From: Sphingomonas ginsengisoli An et al. 2013
GTDB lineage: Bacteria > Pseudomonadota > Alphaproteobacteria > Sphingomonadales > Sphingomonadaceae
Direction: 5' to 3'
Assembly: GCF_009363895.1 (NCBI RefSeq)
Contig: NZ_CP045434.1
Span: forward strand, 1,736,001-1,800,000
Length of the DNA: 64,000 bases
Below, one piece after another: positions 25,344-34,051 of this stretch. Each line of letters starts with the position of its first letter. Positions within the stretch are counted from its first letter, which is position 1. The translations under genes were made by a program, and so were the position numbers. The notes beneath the pieces were generated by a model, which searched no databases, was not told where the DNA came from, and saw only the letters and a list, made by a program, of their open reading frames with translations.

Positions 25344-25939
25344 GGGATCACCAGCCGCCAGCGGAACGGACCGATCCGCTCGAACACGCCGGCCATGTCG
25401 CGCTTGGGATCGTCGCCATATGCCTTGGGCTGCTCCTCACTCCCCAATGCCAGGCTGCCCAGATAGATCAGTCGCTCGGGATTGTCGTCTTCCCACAGCC
25501 GACCCGCCGGTCGCTGACTGCCGGTCTGCTTGACGATCGTCAGCAGATTGCCGTCGACCTCGACGTAGCAGAAGAAGGGTTTGAACTTTTCGAACGCCTT
25601 GCCGCGCGGCTCGGTTCGACCGAGCCGGACCATCCGGCATTCGTAGCTGCCGGGAGTAGGCGCCGGCCGGGCCAGCGCGGAATCGCCCTTGAGCAAGGCA
25701 CCCTCGGCCTCCACGTCGCGGCGATTGCCGGTCGCCCGCGCTTCGCTCAGCCCTTCGTCCCACGCTTGGCGGATACGCGCGATCCGGTCGATGTCGGCGC
25801 GGCTCGCCACCCCCTGCCACGCGTCGGCCTTGGGCGCAGCGACCTGGCTGACCGGGTGTCCGACCGGGCGAGCGGCCGGCTGGGCGCAGCCGGCGAGCAG
25901 CGCGACGGCGCCTAAAGTGAGAGGGAGATGGAAACGCAC
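25277..25939 (-). CDS. DUF4893 domain lipoprotein
   Basis: A 220-residue exported protein. The N-terminus is a lipoprotein signal (TLGAVALLAG-Cys at the lipobox), so it should be anchored to a membrane. The body matches DUF4893, a family seen mainly in sphingomonads: IRQAWDEGLSEARATG, PGSYECRMVRLG, TGSQRPAGRLWEDDN and DDPKRDMAGVFERIGPFRWR. No function is known. Start at GTG 25939 because GGAGG lies five bases upstream; a longer frame to 26011 would bury the signal peptide. Divergent from rarD. Confidence 0.85.
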   Translation of the reverse strand: MRFHLPLTLGAVALLAGCAQPAARPVGHPVSQVAAPKADAWQGVASRADIDRIARIRQAWDEGLSEARATGNRRDVEAEGALLKGDSALARPAPTPGSYECRMVRLGRTEPRGKAFEKFKPFFCYVEVDGNLLTIVKQTGSQRPAGRLWEDDNPERLIYLGSLALGSEEQPKAYGDDPKRDMAGVFERIGPFRWRLVIPWPQAQSKLDVYELTPVADQPK

Positions 25940-26051
25940 GATGACCTCCCGAATAGCAAGAATGGAACCGGTGCAAGGACCTGGTCCAAAGCAGGCCCAA
26001 AGGGTTAACAAATCCTTTCACTTGCGCCTGGCGCTGCGCTAGCCGCGCCGG

Positions 26052-26978
26052 ATGGAGCCTGCCGCCGGATCACCCCCGCCCCCCAACGCCTCCGCGGGGG
26101 TCGCGTTCGGCCTCGCCGCTTACGGGCTGTGGGGGCTGCTGCCGATCTATTTCAAGCTGCTGACCAGCGTCCCGCCGGTTGCCATCGTCGCCCAGCGGAT
26201 CTGCTGGTCGATCTTGTTCCTCGTGCTGCTAACCCTGGCGATGCGGAGCGGCGGCGCCATTCGCGCCGTGCTGCACGACCGGCGGACGGTGCGCTTACTG
26301 TGCGTGACCGCGCTGCTGATCGGGACCAACTGGCTCATCTACGTCTATGCGGTGAACAGCGGGCACATCCTCGCCGCGAGCCTCGGCTATTACCTCAACC
26401 CGCTCGCCAACATCCTGCTCGGCTATTTCGTCCTGCGCGAGCCGCTGACCCGCCTCCAGTGGCTGGCCGTAGCGATTGCCGCCGCCGGCGTCGCCGTGCT
26501 CGCGGCAGGCGCGCTCCAACACCTCTGGATCAGCGTCGCGCTGTGCATCAGCTTCGCGCTCTACGGCCTCTTGCGGAAGGTCGCCGCGGTCGAGGCCGCC
26601 GCCGGGCTGGCGATCGAGACCACCCTTCTGCTGCCGCTCGCGCTCGGCTGGTTGGTCGTCGCTGGGCGCAGCGGCACCGCCGTATGGGGCAACGGCTCGA
26701 CCGGGGTCTTGCTGCTGCTGGTCGGCACCGGCGTCGTTTCGACCCTGCCCCTGCTGTTCTTCACCGCGGCGGCGCGGCGACTGCGCTATTCGACGCTCGG
26801 CATTCTCCAGTTCGTCGCGCCGACACTGCAATTCCTGCTGGCGGTGTTCGCTTATGGCGAGCCCTTCACCCGCTCCCATGCGATCGCCTTCGCCGCCATC
26901 TGGACAGCGGCGGCACTCTACCTCATCTCCTCGCTACGCAGCGCTCGCGCCGCGCATTGCGAAGCCTTGCCCGATTAG
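26052..26978 (+). CDS. rarD: RarD, EamA-family transporter
   Basis: A 308-residue, ten-helix DMT-superfamily transporter of the RarD type. Landmarks: GVAFGLAAYGLWGLLPIYFK, GTNWLIYVYAVNSGHILAAS, LGYYLNPLANILLGYFVLRE, LRRKVAA-type loops and QFVAPTLQFLLAVFAYGEPF. In E. coli RarD is linked to chloramphenicol sensitivity; the physiological substrate is unknown. It starts at ATG 26052 and is followed after 12 bases by a small membrane gene. Confidence 0.93.
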   Translation: MEPAAGSPPPPNASAGVAFGLAAYGLWGLLPIYFKLLTSVPPVAIVAQRICWSILFLVLLTLAMRSGGAIRAVLHDRRTVRLLCVTALLIGTNWLIYVYAVNSGHILAASLGYYLNPLANILLGYFVLREPLTRLQWLAVAIAAAGVAVLAAGALQHLWISVALCISFALYGLLRKVAAVEAAAGLAIETTLLLPLALGWLVVAGRSGTAVWGNGSTGVLLLLVGTGVVSTLPLLFFTAAARRLRYSTLGILQFVAPTLQFLLAVFAYGEPFTRSHAIAFAAIWTAAALYLISSLRSARAAHCEALPD

Positions 26979-26990
26979 GAGCCACGACCC

Positions 26991-27212
26991 ATGTTCAACG
27001 TCACCGCCATCCTGATCGGGCTTGTTAGCCTGGTGCTGGTCGCGATCGCTTTCTTCCCGCTCCTCGGCTGGGCCAATTGGCTGATCCTGCCGTTGCCAAT
27101 CATCGGCGCCGGCCTCGGGCAGCTGTCCGCTAACAAGGCGGGCCGCAACCTCTGCCTCGTCGTCCTCCTCATCGGTGTCATCCGCCTGTCGCTGGGCGGC
27201 GGCATCCTCTGA
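26991..27212 (+). CDS. Small membrane protein downstream of rarD
   Basis: 73 residues and almost entirely hydrophobic: MFNVTAILIGLVSLVLVAIA, then FPLLGWANWLILPLPIIGAG, then LCLVVLLIGVIRLSLGGGIL. This is a three-helix layout. No family name is recognised, although small proteins of this type are common in alphaproteobacteria. The ATG at 26991 has AGGAG seven bases upstream. Probably cotranscribed with rarD. Confidence 0.8.
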   Translation: MFNVTAILIGLVSLVLVAIAFFPLLGWANWLILPLPIIGAGLGQLSANKAGRNLCLVVLLIGVIRLSLGGGIL

Positions 27213-27251
27213 CCTTTGCTTGACGCGTTGGGAGGGGTTAGGGCCTCACCC

Positions 27252-29384
27252 ATGTCGGACTCGAAGTACCAAGCGTGGGAGCAACTTGCCGCCAAGGAGG
27301 CGCGCGGCGCTGATCTGAGGCGCACCACGCCTGAAGGCATCACGCTCAAGAACGTCTACGGCCCCGCCGACACCGCCGATATCGACAGCGGTTTCCCCGG
27401 CGTCGCGCCCTACACCCGCGGCCCCTATGCGACGATGTACGCGGGCCGCCCGTGGACGATCCGCCAGTACGCCGGCTTCTCGACCGCCGAAGAATCCAAC
27501 GCCTTCTATCGTCGCAACCTCGCCGCCGGGCAGAAGGGCCTGAGCGTCGCCTTCGACCTCGCCACCCACCGCGGTTACGACAGCGACCATCCGCGCGTCA
27601 CCGGTGACGTCGGCAAGGCCGGCGTCGCGATCGACAGTGTCGAGGATATGAAGCTGCTGTTCGACGGCATCCCGCTGGGCGAGATGAGCGTCAGCATGAC
27701 GATGAACGGCGCGGTGCTGCCAGTGCTCGCCTTCTACATCGTCGCGGGTGAGGAGCAGGGGGTCGAGCGCGCGGCGCTGACCGGGACCATCCAGAACGAC
27801 ATCCTCAAGGAGTTCGCGGTCCGCAACACCTACATCTACCCGCCCGAACCCTCGATGCGGATCGTCAGCGACATCATCGCGTACACGAGCCGGGAGATGC
27901 CCAAGTTCAACAGCATCTCGATCAGCGGCTATCACATGCACGAGGCCGGCGCGACGGCGGTGCAGGAGATGGCCTACACCCTCGCCGACGGCATGGAATA
28001 TGTCCGCTCGGCGATGGCCGCGGGCCTCGACATCGACGCCTTCGCCCCGCGGCTGAGCTTCTTCTGGGGCATCGGCATGAACCTCTTCATGGAGGTCGCC
28101 AAGATGCGCGCGGCGCGGACCCTGTGGGGCCGGATTATGACCGACCTCGGCGCCAAGTCCGAAAAGTCTAAGCTGCTCCGCACCCACTGCCAGACTAGCG
28201 GCGTCAGCCTCACCGAGCAGGACCCGTACAACAACATCGTCCGGACCACGATTGAAGCACTGGCGGCGGTGCTCGGCGGCACCCAGTCGCTCCACACCAA
28301 CAGCTTCGACGAGGCAATCGCGCTGCCGACCGACTTCTCGGCCCGCATCGCCCGCAACACCCAGCTGATCCTCGCCGAGGAGAGCGGTGTCACCGCGGTC
28401 GCCGACCCGCTCGGTGGCAGCTGGTATGTCGAGGCGTTGACCCGCGAGCTCGAGGAGAAAGCGTGGGCGCTGATCCAGGAGGTCGAGGCGCACGGCGGCA
28501 TGACCAAGGCGGTCGCCGAAGGCCTGCCCAAGCGCCGCATCGAGGAAGCCGCCGCGCAGCGTCAGGCCAACGTCGACACCGGCGCGACGGTGATCGTGGG
28601 CGTCAACCGATACCGGCTGCCCGAAGAGGACGAGCTCGACATCCTTGAGGTCGATAACGCCAAAGTCCGCGCCGGCCAGATCGAGCGGCTAACCCAGCTC
28701 AAGGCCGGGCGTGATGGCGCGGCAGTCCAGGCGGCGCTGCAAGCGCTTGAAGAGGGTGCCCGCGCCAACGCCAACCTGCTGGCCCTCGCCGTCGACGCCG
28801 CCCGCGCCCGCGCCACACTGGGCGAAATCTCTGACGCTCTCGAACGCGCGTTCGGCCGTTATGCGACCAAGCCGAGCCCGGTCAGCGGCATCTACGGCCA
28901 GCGCGCCGACCGGCGCTGGGAAGAGGCCAAGCAGGGCACGGTCAGCGTCGCCCAGCGGCTCGGCCGGAAGCCGCGCATGCTGGTCGCAAAGATGGGCCAG
29001 GACGGCCACGACCGCGGCGCCAACCTGGTCAGCTCGGCCTTCGGCGACCTCGGTTTTGAGATCGTCGCCGGCCCTCTCTTCCAGACCCCGCGCGAGGCGG
29101 CCGAACTGGCGGTCAGCAGCGACGTCGACGTCGTCGGCGCCTCGAGCCTAGCCGCCGGGCATAAGACGCTGATCCCCGAATTGATCGATGAGCTGAAGGA
29201 AATGGGCCGCGCCGACATCAAGGTCGTCGCCGGCGGTGTCATCCCCGCGCAGGACTATGCCGCGCTGCGGGCCGCCGGCGTGCAGGCGATCTTCGGCCCG
29301 GGCACCAACCTCGCCGACGCCGCCGACGAAGTGCTGCGCCTACTCGGCCACAACAAGCCGCCGCTCGACGAGGCAGCGGAGTGA
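27252..29384 (+). CDS. scpA: Methylmalonyl-CoA mutase
   Basis: Adenosylcobalamin-dependent interconversion of (R)-methylmalonyl-CoA and succinyl-CoA, the last step of propionyl-CoA assimilation. It has 710 residues, the single-chain homodimeric type. The TIM-barrel substrate domain shows [54 protein letters not shown] and [17 protein letters not shown]. The C-terminal B12 domain carries the base-off cobalamin motif DGHDRGANL and [12 protein letters not shown]. Start at ATG 27252 where homology begins. Its stop overlaps a lipoprotein gene (GTGA), and pccA follows. Confidence 0.96.
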   Translation: MSDSKYQAWEQLAAKEARGADLRRTTPEGITLKNVYGPADTADIDSGFPGVAPYTRGPYATMYAGRPWTIRQYAGFSTAEESNAFYRRNLAAGQKGLSVAFDLATHRGYDSDHPRVTGDVGKAGVAIDSVEDMKLLFDGIPLGEMSVSMTMNGAVLPVLAFYIVAGEEQGVERAALTGTIQNDILKEFAVRNTYIYPPEPSMRIVSDIIAYTSREMPKFNSISISGYHMHEAGATAVQEMAYTLADGMEYVRSAMAAGLDIDAFAPRLSFFWGIGMNLFMEVAKMRAARTLWGRIMTDLGAKSEKSKLLRTHCQTSGVSLTEQDPYNNIVRTTIEALAAVLGGTQSLHTNSFDEAIALPTDFSARIARNTQLILAEESGVTAVADPLGGSWYVEALTRELEEKAWALIQEVEAHGGMTKAVAEGLPKRRIEEAAAQRQANVDTGATVIVGVNRYRLPEEDELDILEVDNAKVRAGQIERLTQLKAGRDGAAVQAALQALEEGARANANLLALAVDAARARATLGEISDALERAFGRYATKPSPVSGIYGQRADRRWEEAKQGTVSVAQRLGRKPRMLVAKMGQDGHDRGANLVSSAFGDLGFEIVAGPLFQTPREAAELAVSSDVDVVGASSLAAGHKTLIPELIDELKEMGRADIKVVAGGVIPAQDYAALRAAGVQAIFGPGTNLADAADEVLRLLGHNKPPLDEAAE

Positions 29385-29803
29385 TAAGATGTCTTCTCGC
29401 TAGTTCGCTGATCTTACTTGGCGGCTGCGCTGATTTGCCTCCAACTCGCGATCCAGAAGGCTGCGATCATGTAAGCGAGTCGACAAAGCACGCGGCGAGT
29501 GATCTCGTGGTGGACGGCACTCTCCATTGTGCAACGATGTCCGGAGATTGCGAGTTAAAGCGAAGGAGGATTGTAGCCAGTAAGCTGGCCGCGCACTCTG
29601 TGCCGCAGACGCTGACCGTACACATCCTTCGTCAGGAAGCTGACGACTACAGCAAGGTTCTGGAATCGCGTCATGAGATAGCTTTTTGCTATCCTGCTGA
29701 GTTGTGGTTCCCGTTCGCGCGCAGCTATCGCGGCCGCTACTATCTTCGCCGAACACCGGACACGCGCTACGTGATCGCATTTTACCCCCGCACAGTGGAT
29801 TAA
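29381..29803 (+). CDS. Small lipoprotein inserted in the propionate operon
   Basis: A 140-residue protein from GTG 29381, overlapping the scpA stop as GTGA. The N-terminus [18 protein letters not shown] is a lipoprotein signal. The mature part contains four further cysteines ([30 protein letters not shown]), so disulfides are likely in the periplasm. No family recognised. GC is visibly lower than in both flanking genes, and the gene has no evident link to propionate metabolism; it may be a recent arrival that took over the operon junction. It ends two bases before the pccA start. Confidence 0.75.
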   Translation: MIRCLLASSLILLGGCADLPPTRDPEGCDHVSESTKHAASDLVVDGTLHCATMSGDCELKRRRIVASKLAAHSVPQTLTVHILRQEADDYSKVLESRHEIAFCYPAELWFPFARSYRGRYYLRRTPDTRYVIAFYPRTVD

Positions 29804-29805
29804 CG

Positions 29806-31806
29806 ATGTTCTCCAAAATCCTCATCGCCAACCGCGGCGAAATCGCGTGCCGGGTGATCCGCACCGCCAAGCGCATGGGCATCAAGACCGTCGCGGTCTA
29901 TTCGGACGCCGACGCCCGCGCGCCGCACGTGAAAATGGCGGACGAGAGCGTCCGGCTCGGCCCCGCCCCAGCGAGCGAGAGCTACCTCAAGGCCGAGCTT
30001 ATCATCGATGCCTGTAAGGCGACCGGCGCCGAGGCGGTGCATCCGGGCTACGGCTTCCTGTCCGAGCGAACGAGTTTCGCCCAGGCGCTCGCCGACGCGG
30101 GCATCGCCTTCATCGGACCGCCGCCCAACGCCATCGCCGCGATGGGCGACAAGATCGAATCCAAGAAGCTGGCCAAGGAAGCCGGCGTCAACGTCGTCCC
30201 CGGCTATCTCGGCGATATCGCCACCACCGACGAGGCGGTGAAGATCGCTTCCGACATCGGCTTCCCGGTGATGATGAAGGCGTCGGCCGGCGGTGGCGGC
30301 AAGGGGATGCGGCTGGCCTGGTCCGAGCAGGACGTGCGCGAGGGCTTCGAGGCGACCAAGCGCGAGGGTCTCGCCAGCTTCGGCGACGACCGCGTGTTCA
30401 TCGAGAAGTTCATCGAGAGCCCGCGCCACATCGAGATCCAGCTGCTCGGCGACCAGCACGGCAACATCGTCTATCTGAACGAGCGCGAATGCTCGATCCA
30501 GCGCCGCCACCAGAAGGTGGTCGAGGAAGCGCCCTCCCCCTTCGTCACGCCCGAGATGCGCAAGGCGATGGGCGAGCAGGCGGTCGCGCTCGCCCGTGCG
30601 GTCGGTTACTACAGCGCCGGCACGGTCGAGCTGATCGTCTCCGGCGCCGACATTAGCGGCAAGAGCTTCTACTTCCTCGAGATGAACACCCGTCTCCAAG
30701 TCGAGCATCCGGTGACCGAGGAGATCACCGGCCTCGACCTCGTCGAGCAGATGATCCGCGTCGCCGCGGGCGAGCCGCTGTCGTTCACGCAGGCCGACGT
30801 GAAACTGAACGGTTGGTCGGTCGAGAACCGTGTCTACGCCGAGGATCCCTATCGCGGCTTCCTGCCGAGCACCGGGCGGCTGGTGCGCTACCGGCCGAGC
30901 ACGCCTGAACGCACCGCCACCGAAGTCACCCGCGTTGACGACGGCGTGGTCGAGGGCGGCGAGGTCAGCATGTTCTACGATCCGATGATCGCCAAGCTGA
31001 TCACCTGGGCGCCGACCCGCGAGCAGGCGATCGACGCGCAGGTCGTGGCATTGGACGGGTTCGACATCCAGGGCATCGGCCACAACGTCGATTTCCTCTC
31101 CGCGCTGATGCAGCACCCGCGCTTCCGCTCGGGGGAGATCACCACCGGCTTCATCGCCGAGGAATATCCCGACGGCTTCCACGGCGCTCCGCTCGACGAC
31201 AAGCTGACCGCGGACTTGAGCGCCATCGCCGCCTTCATCGCCGCCGCGCACGAGCGGCGCGGGGCGCTGATCGACGGGCAACTCGGCCAGTCGGTCGCGA
31301 CCAACGAGGACCATGTCGTCCGCCTCGACGGCGGCGCCGAGCATCGCGTGCATTTCGAGCTCGACCGGGTGGTGGTCGACGGAGGCGCCGCCCTCGCCTT
31401 CGACGCCGATTACCGACCCGGGCAGCGCAAGGTGGTGGCGCGGATCGGCGACCGCACCCGCACCGTGCTGGTCGCGCGCGACGGTCGCTCGTGGAAGATG
31501 ACCACGCGCGGCGCGACGCACCGGGTGGCGGTGATGACCCCTCTTGTCGGCGAACTTGCCCGGCACATGATCGAGAAGGTGCCACCCGACCTTAGCCGCT
31601 TCCTCCTCGCGCCGATGCCCGGCCTGCTCACCCGGCTCGATGTCAAGGCCGGCGACAAGGTCGAAGCTGGTCAGCCGCTGGCGGTGGTCGAAGCGATGAA
31701 GATGGAAAACATCCTCCGCGCCGAGAAAAGCAGCACGGTCAAAGCCACGCCCGTCGCCGCCGGCGAGAGTCTCGCCGTCGATCAGGTCATCGTCGAGTTT
31801 GAGTGA
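29806..31806 (+). CDS. pccA: Propionyl-CoA/acyl-CoA carboxylase, biotin-carrying alpha subunit
   Basis: Biotin carboxylase plus biotin carrier subunit; with a beta subunit it turns propionyl-CoA into methylmalonyl-CoA, feeding the mutase upstream. 666 residues. Order: biotin carboxylase N-domain (KILIANRGEIACRVIRTAKR), ATP-grasp (KASAGGGGKGMRLAW, ERECSIQRRHQKVVEEAPSP, EMNTRLQVEHPVTEEITGLD), a BT-type linker domain and the C-terminal biotinyl domain with VEAMKMENIL, modified Lys632. The ATG at 29806 begins the homology. The beta subunit (pccB) is not in the window. Confidence 0.94.
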   Translation: MFSKILIANRGEIACRVIRTAKRMGIKTVAVYSDADARAPHVKMADESVRLGPAPASESYLKAELIIDACKATGAEAVHPGYGFLSERTSFAQALADAGIAFIGPPPNAIAAMGDKIESKKLAKEAGVNVVPGYLGDIATTDEAVKIASDIGFPVMMKASAGGGGKGMRLAWSEQDVREGFEATKREGLASFGDDRVFIEKFIESPRHIEIQLLGDQHGNIVYLNERECSIQRRHQKVVEEAPSPFVTPEMRKAMGEQAVALARAVGYYSAGTVELIVSGADISGKSFYFLEMNTRLQVEHPVTEEITGLDLVEQMIRVAAGEPLSFTQADVKLNGWSVENRVYAEDPYRGFLPSTGRLVRYRPSTPERTATEVTRVDDGVVEGGEVSMFYDPMIAKLITWAPTREQAIDAQVVALDGFDIQGIGHNVDFLSALMQHPRFRSGEITTGFIAEEYPDGFHGAPLDDKLTADLSAIAAFIAAAHERRGALIDGQLGQSVATNEDHVVRLDGGAEHRVHFELDRVVVDGGAALAFDADYRPGQRKVVARIGDRTRTVLVARDGRSWKMTTRGATHRVAVMTPLVGELARHMIEKVPPDLSRFLLAPMPGLLTRLDVKAGDKVEAGQPLAVVEAMKMENILRAEKSSTVKATPVAAGESLAVDQVIVEFE

Positions 31807-31962
31807 GCAAGATCTCTATCTGCTGATCAATGTGAATGACCAGCCACGAGCAAGAGTGCCAGGCCATTCCCAACCACCCGCTCCGTCGAATCGACCGTTC
31901 TGGACCTAATGTCTGTTTCTGTTTTGTTCCTACCCGTTACCGTGCGGGGAGGGAGCTAGACG

Positions 31963-32445
31963 ATGCCCGCATGGTCGACCGAAGTTGGACGAGAGATGGT
32001 GCTGGCGGCATCCGGCTTTGGTATCAGCCTCAACCAACTGCAATTGCAAAAGCTGATTTATATCGCGCATGGCTGGTGCCTCGCGTCGACTGGCGAGCCG
32101 TTGACCGGTGATCGCCCTGATGCGGACAAATTCGGACCGGTGTACGCCCGCTTGGCTGAACTGCTCAGACCTACGCGTCTTGAGCCCGTGACCATCGCGT
32201 CATTCGCTGCCGTCGAACTTGGCCAGGCCGACGCATCCGAAATGGAACTAATTGCGCTGACCTTACGCGAATATGGTTCGTTGAGCACCGCACAGCTTGC
32301 TGTGGTGACGCAGGGTCAGAACACGCCATGGTCTTCAATTTACGCCAATGGTTCGGGCGAGGGTCGCGACATTCCGCATGCGTTGGTGCGGAATCAATTT
32401 CGTGAACTTGGAAGAGCCTCAGGCTTCCAAGCAGCCGCTCGCTGA
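31963..32445 (+). CDS. Panacea-domain protein (DUF4065, SocA-like), probable antitoxin
   Basis: A 160-residue DUF4065/Panacea protein. The family core is clear: LQLQKLIYIAHGWCLASTGE at about 26-45, then DADKFGPVYARL, and a C-terminal NTPWSSIYANG. Panacea domains act as antitoxins that neutralise many unrelated toxins encoded next to them; the Caulobacter relative SocA is an adaptor that hands its toxin to ClpXP. The ATG at 31963 follows a GGAGGGAG ribosome site. The downstream membrane-protein gene overlaps its 3' end. GC is lower than the surroundings, as expected for a horizontally moving module. Confidence 0.88.
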   Translation: MPAWSTEVGREMVLAASGFGISLNQLQLQKLIYIAHGWCLASTGEPLTGDRPDADKFGPVYARLAELLRPTRLEPVTIASFAAVELGQADASEMELIALTLREYGSLSTAQLAVVTQGQNTPWSSIYANGSGEGRDIPHALVRNQFRELGRASGFQAAAR

Positions 32446-32767
32446 GACGCTGTCCGTGCAGGCTCGAGGCCTGCTGTCCGCGCCCGCACATACCGCTGAG
32501 GACGAGGCTGAGCGGGCGCGCATCTTATCTAGCGAAACGGACAACGCCGCTACTGCACCTCCTACGAAAGTGAAAAGCTTCAACGCGTCGGCCTGGTTGG
32601 CCCGCCTCATCGACCGCACTCTGATGCTTCTTGCGGCACTCGTTTTTGCTGCGATGATATCTCCGGATCGACGCCCGCCGGCCGAGGTTGTCATTAGCCT
32701 TGTTGCCTTGGTCGGCGTTGGTTTGAAGGCCTTCGCCAGCATCAACGAAGGCTTCGTCAAAAGCTAA
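32402..32767 (+). CDS. Small two-helix membrane protein, candidate toxin partner of the Panacea protein
   Basis: A 121-residue protein from GTG 32402; in-frame ATGs at 32348 and 32378 are possible alternatives, and none has a strong ribosome site. The first 60 residues are soluble and acidic (TAEDEAERARIL). Two hydrophobic helices follow: RTLMLLAALVFAAMI (about 72-86) and AEVVISLVALVGVGLKAFAS (about 94-113). It overlaps the Panacea gene by 44 bases, typical of coupled toxin-antitoxin genes. Several known Panacea-linked toxins are small membrane-active proteins, so a membrane-depolarising toxin is plausible but unproven. No homologue is recognised from the sequence alone. Confidence 0.72.
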   Translation: MNLEEPQASKQPLAETLSVQARGLLSAPAHTAEDEAERARILSSETDNAATAPPTKVKSFNASAWLARLIDRTLMLLAALVFAAMISPDRRPPAEVVISLVALVGVGLKAFASINEGFVKS

Positions 32768-33053
32768 ACGACCCTATGGGCAGTCGACTTGATTCGAAAA
32801 AGAACGTTCAGTCGGTCGACGCGGACGCTGTCGGATTACTCCGCGACTTGCGCGCCGAGCGCTTGCGATTGGGCTTGGCCTCGGTGGCGTGCGAGAGGCT
32901 AGCCAGAAGCTCTTCGGCAGGGCGGGCGTTTCCCCTCTTGCGACCGAACAGCGCGCGCGGGCCGGACAGGAACAATCTTTCCATAATGGAGAGAAAAGCA
33001 CGGGAAACTTAGGAAAAGCTTAAGCCAGCAATTGTCGCTGCCTCACTTCTCGC

Positions 33054-33815
33054 TCAGGCGGAGGTAGCGCCATCGATGGTGACGCAGGCGCCGTTCACGC
33101 CGCCGCTGTCGGGATGGCACAGGTTGAGGATTGCCCGTGCCACCTCCTCGGCGCGGATCAGTCGGCCGTTGGCGTTGGTCCGCGCCAGCAGTTGCCGGGC
33201 CTCGTCGACGCTCTTGCCCGTCGCCCGCGCGATGCGGTCGGCGCTCTCGTCGACCATCGGCGTGTCGACGAAGCTCGGGCAGATGGCGTTCACCGTCAGC
33301 CCGGTGCGCGCGAACTCGAGCGCGAGGCTGCGGGCTAATCCCACCGCGCCATGCTTGGAGGCGACATAAGGCGCCGCCATCGCCGCGCCCTTCAGCCCGG
33401 CGACCGAGGCGACGATGATCAACCGTTTGCCCGGCGCCAGAAGGTCAGGAAGCGCGAGCTGCGCTCCGTCGAACAGCGCGGTCAGGTTGGTGGCGATGAT
33501 CCGGTCCCACTCGCTTCGCTCGGTCCGCACGAATGGCCGACTGTCGCCGATGCCCGCATTAAGGATGACGATGTCGAGCGGCCCGTTCGCCTCGCGCGCC
33601 GCGGCAAAAGCGCGCGCCTGCGCCACGGGGTCGGTGACGTCGCAGACGATCGCCCGGCCGCCGGTCTCGCCGGCGACGGCGCTCAGCGGCTCCTGGCGTC
33701 GGCCAAGCAGCGACAGTCGCGCCCCTTCCGCCGCCAACGCTTGCGCCGCGGCGGCGCCGATGCCCGTGCCACCACCCGTGATCAGGGCATGCTTGCCGCT
33801 CAAAAATCCCACCAT
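33054..33815 (-). CDS. SDR family NAD(P)-dependent oxidoreductase
   Basis: A 253-residue classical short-chain dehydrogenase/reductase. Cofactor motif TGGGTGIG at 13-20, Asn in LNAG, catalytic Ser in VASVAG, and Tyr/Lys in YVASK. The sequence resembles 3-hydroxyacyl-CoA or hydroxycyclohexanecarboxyl-CoA dehydrogenases; the substrate is uncertain. The C-terminus (GGVNGACVTIDGATSA) is the usual SDR end. Monocistronic, divergent from the S53 peptidase. The 236-bp gap between them is AT-rich and must hold both promoters. Confidence 0.9.
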   Translation of the reverse strand: MVGFLSGKHALITGGGTGIGAAAAQALAAEGARLSLLGRRQEPLSAVAGETGGRAIVCDVTDPVAQARAFAAAREANGPLDIVILNAGIGDSRPFVRTERSEWDRIIATNLTALFDGAQLALPDLLAPGKRLIIVASVAGLKGAAMAAPYVASKHGAVGLARSLALEFARTGLTVNAICPSFVDTPMVDESADRIARATGKSVDEARQLLARTNANGRLIRAEEVARAILNLCHPDSGGVNGACVTIDGATSA

Positions 33816-34051
33816 TCCGCCCTTCCTGTCGACTGCCCGACACTTGTGATTCGAATAATTTCGTCCGGTTCAAGACGTGGTTAGCGAAAAATTACCTCGG
33901 CTGGCCGGCAAAAAAATTCGCTTGGTCGACGGTGAAATTAAAAGGCGTTCATCATCGCCCCGCTTTGTGACGGCGCGATTGCAATCGCCCGATCCGCTGC
34001 CAGCCTCCATTCATCGCCCGACGGGGGTCGCGGCGACCGGGAGGTAACTTC

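Noticed and set aside
29800..31566. Long minus-strand frame opposite pccA
   Set aside because: Antisense shadow of a clear biotin carboxylase gene; low-complexity His/Asp/Gly-rich translation.
32776..33012. 78-codon ORF on the plus strand after the Panacea pair
   Set aside because: No ribosome site, no recognisable family, Ser/Arg/Ala-rich composition typical of chance frames in GC-rich DNA. It could be a gene remnant, but I cannot support it.
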